Below are positions 48,130 through 55,532 of a DNA stretch of 64,000 nucleotides, in pieces. Below the pieces are notes generated by a model. The model ran no database searches, was not told the origin of the DNA, and saw nothing but the letters and a program-made list of their open reading frames with translations. The translations under genes were made by a program, and so were the position numbers. Positions within the stretch are counted from its first letter, which is position 1. Every line of letters starts with the position of its first letter. Location: assembly GCA_902778935.1 (NCBI GenBank), contig CACYZT010000014.1:1-64000 (forward strand), given 5' to 3'. The DNA is from an uncultured Bacteroidales bacterium (GTDB lineage Bacteria; Bacteroidota; Bacteroidia; Bacteroidales; Paludibacteraceae).

Positions 48130-49253
48130 TGAGAAAGTTTTTCACCCTTATGCTTGCAGCCCTCACATTCGCTGCTTGCACAAATTCAAATGAGAAAATG
48201 AGTAAATGTGAAAATAACACATGGGACAAAGTCTTCCCGCTTAGTGAGAAAGTAAACCATAAAAAGGTGAGTTTCCAAAACCAATACGGCTTCACCTTGG
48301 TGGCAGATCTTTACACGCCGAAGGCAAATGACAAATCACAAATCACAAATCACAAATACGCCGCTATCGCGGTGTCCGGTCCTTTCGGTGCAACGAAAGA
48401 GCAGAGTTCGGGTCTGTATGCGATGAAGATGGCGGAGCGCGGGTTTGTGGCTTTGGCTTTTGATCCGTCTTTTACCGGCGAGAGTTCAGGTGAACCGCGT
48501 CGTACGGCGTCGCCGGACATCAATACCGAGGACTTTATGGCGGCGGTGGATTATCTGAGCAAACTGCCCGAAGTGGATGCTGATAGAATAGGTATCATCG
48601 GAATATGCGGATGGGGCGGAATAGCGCTCAATGCAGCTGCAGCAGATACGCGTATCAAAGCGACAGTCGCTTCGACGATGTACGACATGACGCGTGTCTC
48701 CGGTAACGACTACAACGATGCTTTCGACGACGAGCAGTGGCGTCACAGGAATCGCGAGAACCTCTCCCAACAGCGTCTTGCTGACCCGCAAGCCATGGCT
48801 GGCGGTGTGTTAGATACCGTTCCTCCGCAAGCTCCTCGTTTTGTGCACGACTATTACGATTACTACAAGACCCCGCGTGGCTACCATGCGCGTAGCGGTA
48901 ACTCGAATGACGGTTGGCGTGTCATAGGCACGCAGGCTTATGCCAACAGCCGTTTCCTCTATTACATCAACGAGATCCGTTCTGCTGTTCTGATCATGCA
49001 CGGCGAGGATGCGCACAGCCGTTATTTCGGCGAAGCGGCATACCACTACATGGTGGACGGCAAGGCAGACGGCTACAAGACCGTGGTCGCTCCGAATCCG
49101 TGTCCTGAGAACAAGGAACTGCTTATTATCCCCGATGCCTCGCATTGCGACCTCTATGACGGCGGCTATACCGAACCGGCAGGAAAAGGTGAACCCAAGA
49201 ACCTCATTCCATGGGACAAGTTGGCTGAGTTCTTCAATAAGAATTTAAAATAG
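48129..49253 (+). CDS. Exported alpha/beta hydrolase (dienelactone-hydrolase-like) lipoprotein
   Basis: A 374-residue lipoprotein (FFTLMLAALTFAAC) with an alpha/beta-hydrolase fold. The elbow is GICGWGG, so Cys replaces Ser as the nucleophile, as in dienelactone hydrolases. A late His lies in DASHCDLYDGG. An in-frame tract of CAAATCA units (48330-48358) encodes DKSQITNHK in an early loop. Last gene of the Fe-ADH operon. A short remnant of a second copy of its 3' end is at 63348-63424. Confidence 0.87.
   Translation: MRKFFTLMLAALTFAACTNSNEKMSKCENNTWDKVFPLSEKVNHKKVSFQNQYGFTLVADLYTPKANDKSQITNHKYAAIAVSGPFGATKEQSSGLYAMKMAERGFVALAFDPSFTGESSGEPRRTASPDINTEDFMAAVDYLSKLPEVDADRIGIIGICGWGGIALNAAAADTRIKATVASTMYDMTRVSGNDYNDAFDDEQWRHRNRENLSQQRLADPQAMAGGVLDTVPPQAPRFVHDYYDYYKTPRGYHARSGNSNDGWRVIGTQAYANSRFLYYINEIRSAVLIMHGEDAHSRYFGEAAYHYMVDGKADGYKTVVAPNPCPENKELLIIPDASHCDLYDGGYTEPAGKGEPKNLIPWDKLAEFFNKNLK
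48330..48358 (+). repeat. In-frame CAAATCA tandem tract inside hydrolase gene
   Basis: Three to four copies of an 8-bp unit (ACAAATCA form) giving SQITNHK in the protein. Confidence 0.8.
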
Positions 49254-49254
49254 C

Positions 49255-49294
49255 AAAAAAATCCTGCATACATTTGCGTATGTGGGATTTTTTT
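49255..49294 (+). terminator. Terminator overlapping the next promoter
   Basis: The arms AAAAAAATCCTGCATAC / GTATGTGGGATTTTTTT pair with two G-T wobbles. The 6-nt loop region contains the TTG -33 element (49274-49276), and the T-tract forms the promoter spacer. Confidence 0.8.
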
Positions 49295-49304
49295 TGTACC
49301 TTTG
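49274..49304 (+). promoter_or_regulatory. Promoter of membrane AraC-type gene
   Basis: TTG, 20 nt, TACCTTTG. The -7 box ends only 5 nt before the likely GTG start, so the mRNA may be leaderless. Confidence 0.85.
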
Positions 49305-49308
49305 CACC

Positions 49309-49890
49309 GTGATTCAGTTTGTCCGGAAATATGCCTATGTAATCGTGCTTGTATTAATGAGCGCTTTTGCGGCGTATATCACATACCAGTTCTTCGCTAT
49401 CCGGCGCAAGGATGCCATTCTTTCCAGAGAGATTACCGACAGCATCAATTACAGGGCCAAGTACCTGCAACTGAAACGGCAGCCTCAGATGAATGCCGAG
49501 AAAAAAGACAAGGAGACAATACCCGATCTGGCGAAGATGTCGGATGCAGAGCTGTTTGAGTTTCTGCGGGTGGTGATAGTCAATGAGCAGTTGTTCATGG
49601 ATCCTCTCTTTGACCGTAAGCAACTTGTGGACCGTTTCCATCTCACTAAAGAGCGGGTCGGTGCCGCTTTTGCGCAGGGAAGTCACTATGCCTCGCTGCC
49701 GGAGTATGTGAACGAATGTAGGTTGGAGCATGGCGCCATGCTGTTGATTTCGGAGCCGGAGATGACTATTGCCGAGATTGCGAAAACAAGCGGATTCAAC
49801 AGTGATACGGTGTTCATGCGCCGGTTCAAAGAACGCTATACAATTACCCCAACTGAGTTCAGAAAAAAAGAAAACAAAACAACAATATAA
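49309..49890 (+). CDS. Membrane-anchored AraC-type HTH protein
   Basis: About 193 residues. The longest frame starts at 49282, inside the promoter, so I place the start at GTG 49309; GTG 49345 or ATG 49357 are alternatives. It has an N-terminal membrane helix (YAYVIVLVLMSAFAAYITYQ), a charged linker, then a C-terminal AraC-type HTH (YVNECRLEHGAMLLISEPEM, TIAEIAKTSGFNSDTVFMRR, ITPTEF). It lacks the sensory TPR or two-component domains of larger membrane regulators of this kind. It is likely to act on the surface-protein gene 47 nt downstream (inference). Confidence 0.78.
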   Translation: MIQFVRKYAYVIVLVLMSAFAAYITYQFFAIRRKDAILSREITDSINYRAKYLQLKRQPQMNAEKKDKETIPDLAKMSDAELFEFLRVVIVNEQLFMDPLFDRKQLVDRFHLTKERVGAAFAQGSHYASLPEYVNECRLEHGAMLLISEPEMTIAEIAKTSGFNSDTVFMRRFKERYTITPTEFRKKENKTTI

Positions 49891-49937
49891 ATTAACGTAG
49901 CAATAGCTATATATTATTAACTAAAATCATTTAAAGT

Positions 49938-52346
49938 ATGAGAAAACTATTTCTATTTCTCTGTGCCGCAATGATGCTGCCGGCATCGGCACAATGGACG
50001 CCTTGTGACTCCTGTCTCACTCCCCTCGGGACGGATCCACTGGAGTACGAAGAACCCGAAATGATTCGTTCAGCCGATGGAAGTACTCTCTTAGCTTACC
50101 GTACCTTCGGAGTTCAAACAAATCCGGAAACGGGGCAAAAGGGAGACGACAAACAGTTCTACATTTACTTCCAGAAATTGGACAAAGACGGCAACAAGTT
50201 GCTTGGCGATTCCGGCGTTCTTATCTCCTACAAACCGACGTTGACCTCTGCTTACGGTTATGTGAATATAGACACGCTTGCTAACGGCAACGTAGTCTTC
50301 ACAAATGGTGACGTGAGATATGGCAAAGGTCCGGTGACTCCGGGAACCTATTTCCCGAGCGGAATAAGATCGTTTGCCTACTGCTACTCCCAGGATGGAA
50401 AGTCCGTTTGGTCCACGGATGGTGTTGAAATGCCTTATTACGTAATGGACTCGACAGCCACAGCCCGTGTTTATGCGCAGGAGCAAATCACTGTCAGCAG
50501 TGACAAGATTTATTTTGCAGCCCAAATGGAAGAGAAGTTCGTATCGGGTGATACCTCTCATTCCCTTGGCCCGGTTGAGGAACACTATAAGCATTATTTC
50601 GAGATGGTATGTCTGGACTACGAAGGAAATATCCTGGCTCAACGCATAGATTCTGTGCCAGCAGCCTTCAGGTACCATCTTTGTCCGGCTCCTAACGGCG
50701 ATGCGTATTTGGCATATGTGAATGAAAATGACCTCTATTGTACACAGCGTATCGGTTCTGATTTAGAGCGTAAATGGGCGCAGCCGGCCATTATCACTTC
50801 ATATCCTGTTGTTTCTCATGACAGCAGCGTTGTCTATGCTGAAGAACCCCGATATACGGCCATTCTGAACGATAGCAGTTTGGCAGTGGTATGCCGGGCG
50901 TTCAGGTCGATTGGTGGTAGCTCACAGTTGTATTACAACCGCATCAATCCGGACGGTACAGCGCTTCCTGACGGTGTTTTGCTCACCGATACCATCGGTC
51001 AGGTTAGAAATCAGATTTTCTTGATTGAAGGCGACACGCTCACGTTATTCGAGGTTCGTCAGCACCCTGTAAGCAGCAGTCACTCCGAGTTTTATCTTTA
51101 CCTTAATCATATTCTGCTCGACGGAACGTTACTGCATCCCGAGACGCCGTATGGTTATTGGATAAGTGAGGAAACTAACATATACAAGCACTTGATTGGT
51201 GTTTTCCGAAACGGAAATAACTACGAGTTGATCGCAAACATGCAAGATTACAACACCATGCGAGCTCCGAGTTATAGCTATACTATCACTATGGACGGCA
51301 AGAACGTATATCGCAAACCGATTATTAATCCAGACATGTTCCTTTACGAATACGCATTTGTTCCCGATGGAATGAACGCCAATATTATCTTTACAAAGGA
51401 GTCGCTTGGAGCACAGGGTCTTTGGATGGCATGCATTGATGTAACGGATCATACGAACTCTACGCCTGAGACAGGCGAGCTGCCGGGTAGGTTCTCGGTG
51501 AATGCGGATGGCAAGCAAGTTAATTTCTCCAGAGGAAACTTGCAGTATCTGCCCATCCGTCCGACTTTCAACTTTGCTTCCGCACAATGGGAGGCACGTT
51601 TGAATGCGAACACATTTGTGAAATACACCCTCGTCAACTGGATAGACTTGTTCGGTTGGGGCACCGGTGACAATGCGCTCAATTACAGCTCCGACAATGC
51701 TGACTATCCTGCGTTTAACGATTGGGGTGATAACCCGATTTTGAACAGCGGTTACGAGGCCGGTACATGGCGTACGCTAAGCGATGACGAGTGGGATTAT
51801 ATCATCAACGGCCGTCCTGATGCAGCCAGCAAGCGCGGCTACGGAAGCATCGACTTCCGTCCGGCAGACAATGTGTATGGTTATATCCTGCTGCCTGATA
51901 CCTTTGAGGTACCGCAAGGCCTGCAGTTCGACCCGACAGCCGACAATTACAATACCAACTGCTACAAGCCTATTAATTGGGCAAAGATGCAAGATGAAGG
52001 CGCTGTATTCCTCCCGTTGACAGGTTATCGTACAGATACCACCATCAACGAGTACGATTATCTCCACACGCGCGGTGAAAAAGCTCACTACTGGAGCACA
52101 AAGGACCTGAACGACGGCAAGGCTAAAGCATTTAGCATTGACGAAAACGGTCTGACTCTCGAAGCTCGCGATCGCTATCAAGGTCTGTCTGTTCGTCTCG
52201 TCAAGGACGCAGAGGTTGACCCGCAGGGAATCGAGGATATCGTCGCTGACGAGAAGGACAAGACCCGCAAAGTCCTCATCGATGGTGTACTATACATCAT
52301 CCGCGACGGTCGCATCTACAACGCTACCGGCGTAGAAGTAAAATAA
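49938..52346 (+). CDS. Large secreted surface protein with T9SS-like tail
   Basis: An 802-residue exported protein (signal peptide MRKLFLFLCAAMMLPASA). Residues 20-500 are beta-rich and probably propeller-like (repeated SxDxS/GN motifs). From about 515 a domain typical of Bacteroidales surface proteins follows (FSVNADGKQVNFSRGNLQYL, DLFGWGTGDNA, WRTLSDDEWDYIINGR, VFLPLTGYR), which resembles the FISUMP/formylglycine-enzyme-like group. The C-terminus (GVLYIIRDGRIYNATGVEVK) matches T9SS-related tails. No catalytic motif is clear. It follows the membrane AraC gene. Confidence 0.78.
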   Translation: MRKLFLFLCAAMMLPASAQWTPCDSCLTPLGTDPLEYEEPEMIRSADGSTLLAYRTFGVQTNPETGQKGDDKQFYIYFQKLDKDGNKLLGDSGVLISYKPTLTSAYGYVNIDTLANGNVVFTNGDVRYGKGPVTPGTYFPSGIRSFAYCYSQDGKSVWSTDGVEMPYYVMDSTATARVYAQEQITVSSDKIYFAAQMEEKFVSGDTSHSLGPVEEHYKHYFEMVCLDYEGNILAQRIDSVPAAFRYHLCPAPNGDAYLAYVNENDLYCTQRIGSDLERKWAQPAIITSYPVVSHDSSVVYAEEPRYTAILNDSSLAVVCRAFRSIGGSSQLYYNRINPDGTALPDGVLLTDTIGQVRNQIFLIEGDTLTLFEVRQHPVSSSHSEFYLYLNHILLDGTLLHPETPYGYWISEETNIYKHLIGVFRNGNNYELIANMQDYNTMRAPSYSYTITMDGKNVYRKPIINPDMFLYEYAFVPDGMNANIIFTKESLGAQGLWMACIDVTDHTNSTPETGELPGRFSVNADGKQVNFSRGNLQYLPIRPTFNFASAQWEARLNANTFVKYTLVNWIDLFGWGTGDNALNYSSDNADYPAFNDWGDNPILNSGYEAGTWRTLSDDEWDYIINGRPDAASKRGYGSIDFRPADNVYGYILLPDTFEVPQGLQFDPTADNYNTNCYKPINWAKMQDEGAVFLPLTGYRTDTTINEYDYLHTRGEKAHYWSTKDLNDGKAKAFSIDENGLTLEARDRYQGLSVRLVKDAEVDPQGIEDIVADEKDKTRKVLIDGVLYIIRDGRIYNATGVEVK

Positions 52347-52418
52347 CTACAGCCCTCGCATGGACTAACGACCCTTTCCCCTCCCCTTTATGGGGAGGCC
52401 GGGTGGGGCCCAACGACC

Positions 52419-52450
52419 AAGAAAAAGCGCATTTTCGTGCGCTTTTTCTT
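52419..52450 (+). terminator. Intrinsic terminator after surface-protein gene
   Basis: Perfect 13-bp inverted repeat AAGAAAAAGCGCA / TGCGCTTTTTCTT with a 6-nt loop. Confidence 0.88.
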
Positions 52451-52479
52451 ATCCTACGGAACGATTATTGATAATTTTC

Positions 52480-52510
52480 TTGCATATGTCGTAAAAAAAT
52501 AGTACCTTTG
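52480..52510 (+). promoter_or_regulatory. Promoter of 141-residue exported protein
   Basis: TTG, 20 nt, TACCTTTG; 14 nt before the ATG at 52525, so the leader is very short. Confidence 0.85.
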
Positions 52511-52524
52511 CACTCGCTTTTGAG

Positions 52525-52950
52525 ATGAAACGATTTTGGTACATATTGTTGATCTTGGTGAGCATCGGCGTTCAGTGGTTTGAGCCGATGGATAAGCCCA
52601 CTGCGCAGTGGTTTGAGCCGATGGATAAGCCCACTGCGAAGCCGGTTCAAACGTCCGGTTGCGCAGTGCAACCAACCGACCATCACACGCTTGTGGGGAT
52701 ACAAGGCGAACCCTTGACCCTTGCCAACAACGGTTCAAACATAACCGCCTCTGTACCCACTCATTTCAGTGCAAATACCGAGCGCACGCCTTTCGGCAAG
52801 AACAGAACCCGAACGGCTTTCTTGCGCAAAATGATTCATCATTACCAACCTGTTTTTATTGTTTTCCGCGGTCAGGAACGGCTTGAGACAAGTCCTTTCT
52901 GTTCGTCTGCCGGGAGCGTGTTGACTTTCAGCGAAAGAACTGAATATTAA
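52525..52950 (+). CDS. Small exported protein with duplicated 11-residue segment
   Basis: A 141-residue protein of unknown family. A hydrophobic N-terminus (FWYILLILVSIGV) suggests export or one membrane helix. A perfect 33-bp tandem duplication encodes QWFEPMDKPTA twice at about residues 17-38. The rest is polar with few hydrophobic blocks (NRTRTAFLRKMIHHYQPVF). A good promoter supports expression. The gene may be evolving quickly or decaying. The next gene, an exchanger, begins 22 nt downstream. Confidence 0.55.
   Translation: MKRFWYILLILVSIGVQWFEPMDKPTAQWFEPMDKPTAKPVQTSGCAVQPTDHHTLVGIQGEPLTLANNGSNITASVPTHFSANTERTPFGKNRTRTAFLRKMIHHYQPVFIVFRGQERLETSPFCSSAGSVLTFSERTEY
52573..52638 (+). repeat. 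Perfect 33-bp tandem duplication
   Basis: Units 52573-52605 and 52606-52638 are identical and in frame. Confidence 0.95.
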
Positions 52951-52972
52951 CAACACAAATTGAAACAATAAA

Positions 52973-53944
52973 ATGGTATCATCTTATTTATCGAATCCTA
53001 TTTTATTAGGACTTTTCTTGGTTGTTGGTTTAGTGCTTTTGGTCAAAGGCGCAGACTGGCTTGTAGATGGCGCATCCAAACTTGCCAAACGCTTGGGTGT
53101 AACCGACCTTGTCATCGGTCTGACCATCGTGGCGTTTGGTACATCCATGCCGGAGTTCGTGGTGAACATGGTCTCCGTGGCGGATGGCGCAACCGACCTT
53201 GCCATTACCAACATCCTCGGTTCAAATATCATTAACACACTTGTTATCCTTGGGTGCTCTGCGCTTGTATGCCCGCTGGTGGCTCAGCGAAGCACGGTTC
53301 GTCTTGACATCCCGTTGAATATCGTGGCGGGAGTTCTGGTGTTGGTCTTTGTGTTTATCACCTCTCCAATGGAGCCCAAAGGCTTGTCACGCGTAGAAGG
53401 ATTAGTGTTACTGGTTGTTTTCGCTGCTTTCCTTTTCTATACGTTTTACACCGCTAAAGCCGATGCCACGACAACAACCGAATCCACTCCTTTCCCTCTT
53501 TGGAAATGCGTGGTTCTTATTCTGGCTGGGCTTGTCGGCTTGGTCGTTGGAGGAGAAATGATCGTTAAGAGCGCCGTGGCGATTGCACGTTATTGCGGCG
53601 TGGCGGAATCGGTCATCGGTCTGACCATCGTAGCGCTCGGAACCTCTTTGCCGGAACTGGCAACATCCGTCGTGGCTGCATTCAAACACAATAACGACAT
53701 AGCCATCGGCAACGTCGTCGGAAGCAACATCTTCAACGTGTTCTTCATCTTGGGAACAAGTGCAACAATCAAACATCTGCCTGTTTATCCCGGCATCGAG
53801 ATAGATGCCGCGTTGGTAGCCGTCAGCGCGTTAGCCGTTTGGCTTTTGCTTTGCAACAAGAACCGCTCTATCAACCGTTGGGGCGGAGCTCTTCTCCTGG
53901 TAATATACGCCGGTTACCTGACATATAGGCTTTTAACGTATTAA
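52973..53944 (+). CDS. CaCA-family Na+(K+)/Ca2+ exchanger
   Basis: A 323-residue inner-membrane antiporter with about ten helices in two inverted repeats. Each carries an alpha-repeat signature: GTSMPEFVVNMV with SNIINT, and GTSLPELATSVV with GSNIFNVFFILG. The Glu residues bind cations. This is the YrbG/calcium-sodium antiporter type, which exports Ca2+. The 27-residue micro-ORF follows 20 nt downstream. Confidence 0.93.
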   Translation: MVSSYLSNPILLGLFLVVGLVLLVKGADWLVDGASKLAKRLGVTDLVIGLTIVAFGTSMPEFVVNMVSVADGATDLAITNILGSNIINTLVILGCSALVCPLVAQRSTVRLDIPLNIVAGVLVLVFVFITSPMEPKGLSRVEGLVLLVVFAAFLFYTFYTAKADATTTTESTPFPLWKCVVLILAGLVGLVVGGEMIVKSAVAIARYCGVAESVIGLTIVALGTSLPELATSVVAAFKHNNDIAIGNVVGSNIFNVFFILGTSATIKHLPVYPGIEIDAALVAVSALAVWLLLCNKNRSINRWGGALLLVIYAGYLTYRLLTY

Positions 53945-53964
53945 CAATTAAAATTCAATTCATT

Positions 53965-54048
53965 ATGAATAGTACAACAATTATTGTCGGCATCGTATTA
54001 CTTGCCGTCTTTGTAGTGCCGGTTATTTGGCTAAACCACAAAAAGTAA
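53965..54048 (+). CDS. 27-residue single-helix membrane peptide
   Basis: ATG 53965 to TAA 54046-54048 encodes a short peptide with one membrane helix (TIIVGIVLLAVFVVPVIWL) and a basic tail (NHKK). A decent A-rich leader precedes the ATG. The same frame continues after the stop into an acetyltransferase fragment, so it could also be a chance ORF upstream of a pseudogene. If real, it may partner the exchanger. Confidence 0.45.
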   Translation: MNSTTIIVGIVLLAVFVVPVIWLNHKK

Positions 54049-54291
54049 CTGCTTGCGGCTAACGTGCAACTTATCAGCAACAACCACGATCTCCACGACC
54101 GTCAGATACTTATCTGCAAACCGGTACATATCGGTAAGAACGCGTGGATCGGAGCAGGAGCAACTATCCTGCCGGGTGTGACGGTGGGCGAGAATGCAGT
54201 CGTAGCAGCTGCAGCAGTAGTCACCAAAGATGTGCCTGCTAATGCCATCGTTGGCGGCAATCCCGCCAAACTAATCAAGATGATTGAATAA
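54049..54291 (+). pseudogene. 5'-truncated hexapeptide sugar O-acetyltransferase
   Basis: The frame encodes only the last 80 residues or so of a left-handed beta-helix acetyltransferase ([55 protein letters not shown]). The N-terminal half found in the complete genes at 57931 and 58712 is missing, and a stop codon (54046-54048) precedes the first recognisable residues. The GTG at 54064 could start a short product, but a lone C-terminal piece should not be active. It is a decayed copy. Confidence 0.78.
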
Positions 54292-54419
54292 AATGAAATT
54301 GTTCTGATTGTACTTTTATTAGGCTCTTCTCGGGACATGGTCCCGTGATGGTCCTGTTCTTATCCGTATATTTATACGGAACGATTATTGCTAAACAGTA
54401 TATTTATTCGATATACAAC

Positions 54420-55301
54420 TTACTCTTTCTTCTTTCTAAACGCTGCGGGGGATAGTCCTTCGTGGCGTTTGAAGAATGTGCCGAAATGGCTTTGGTTCTG
54501 GAATCCGAGACGGTAGCTTATCTCTAAGACCGAGAGCGAGGAACTGCCTAAAAGCCATTTGGCTTGCGCCATCAGATGGGCGTTGATACAATCTCCGGCA
54601 CTACGTCCCGTGACCTGTTTGACCAGATTCGCCATGTATTTCGGCGACAGACATAGTTCCGACGCATACCACTCAATCGTGTGGTGGGCGTGGCTTTGCT
54701 GTTCCACCAAGATCATAAACCGCCCGACGGTCTCCTCTGCCCGTGTCAAGGTGTGCGTTGGTACAAAAGAGGCATCATACAGACCGTGAATATAGAGAAT
54801 CATCGACCGGACAAGGTCTCGCACTATTTCTCGTTGCGCTTGTATCTGAGGTGTCTGAAGCACCTCGCGCAGCAGGTTGAAATACTGCATCGCGACGTCC
54901 ATTTGGTCTTGTGTCAGCGGAAAAACCGGACGCATATACGCCCAGATATGCGCTTTGTTGGAGAGGTTGAGATGGAGTTCTTCCATAAACTCCCGTGAGC
55001 ACGACACGGCATACTCCACAATGTCTTCGGAAGTGGCGGTTATCTGTAGCAATTGTCCCGGAATAATGGAGGAAAAACCCGGCGCCTCCACCACATGTGG
55101 TTGATGGTTGATGAGCGACTCCATGCGGCCTTGCACATGGATATTGAAGGCGTATATCTCCGTTTGAAACGGAGCATTCAAATGACTAACATCTCCGCGG
55201 GTGACGATCAGTTCCACATCCCGTCCCATTCCGCATATCCGCTCAATATTTTTCACCGGCTCTCTCAAAACCGGCACTTGTTCCAAAGCTTGTACGGTCA
55301 T
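54420..55301 (-). CDS. AraC-family transcriptional regulator
   Basis: A 293-residue regulator with a cupin-type N-terminal domain (IYAFNIHVQGRMESLINHQP) and a C-terminal double HTH (YASELCLSPKYMANLVKQVT, LSVLEISYRLGFQNQSHFGT, GLSPAAFR). It is divergent from the GH53-like gene, whose promoter has a poor -33 and may depend on this activator (inference). ATG 55301 lies 39 nt downstream of its own -7 box. Confidence 0.9.
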   Translation of the reverse strand: MTVQALEQVPVLREPVKNIERICGMGRDVELIVTRGDVSHLNAPFQTEIYAFNIHVQGRMESLINHQPHVVEAPGFSSIIPGQLLQITATSEDIVEYAVSCSREFMEELHLNLSNKAHIWAYMRPVFPLTQDQMDVAMQYFNLLREVLQTPQIQAQREIVRDLVRSMILYIHGLYDASFVPTHTLTRAEETVGRFMILVEQQSHAHHTIEWYASELCLSPKYMANLVKQVTGRSAGDCINAHLMAQAKWLLGSSSLSVLEISYRLGFQNQSHFGTFFKRHEGLSPAAFRKKKE

Positions 55302-55339
55302 AACTATTCATTTATTGGGGTCCCCGATGAATGCGAGCA

Positions 55340-55370
55340 CAAAATTACTGCTTTTTTCTGAATTAGGCAA
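55340..55370 (-). promoter_or_regulatory. Promoter of second AraC gene
   Basis: On the minus strand, TTG, exactly 20 nt, TAATTTTG. Confidence 0.8.
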
Positions 55371-55475
55371 AAAATCGACCCATAAAAACACAATTTTGTT
55401 ATAAAAATGCTCAAATTGTACCGAATAGAACAAATTATGTAGCGAATAGGTCACGCGTATATGCGGGAAAAACAG

Positions 55476-55483
55476 TAATTTTG
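55476..55483 (+). promoter_or_regulatory. -7 box of GH53-like operon, no TTG at -33
   Basis: TAATTTTG, 49 nt before the ATG at 55533. At the 20-nt spacing the triplet is ACG, unlike the other promoters here, so it may need an activator. Confidence 0.5.
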
Positions 55484-55532
55484 CACTTGATTTTAGATTT
55501 GCCCGTAAATTAACCTAAATAAACGAAATTAT

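Noticed and set aside
54332-54347. CGGGAC/GTCCCG hairpin as terminator of the acetyltransferase remnant
   Set aside because: The stem is short and no T-run follows, so I cannot support termination here.
52455-54390. Identical 16-mer TACGGAACGATTATTG at 52455-52470 and 54375-54390 as ends of a mobile element
   Set aside because: The repeats are in direct orientation, and the region between holds ordinary chromosomal genes with no transposase or integrase. It is worth only a note.
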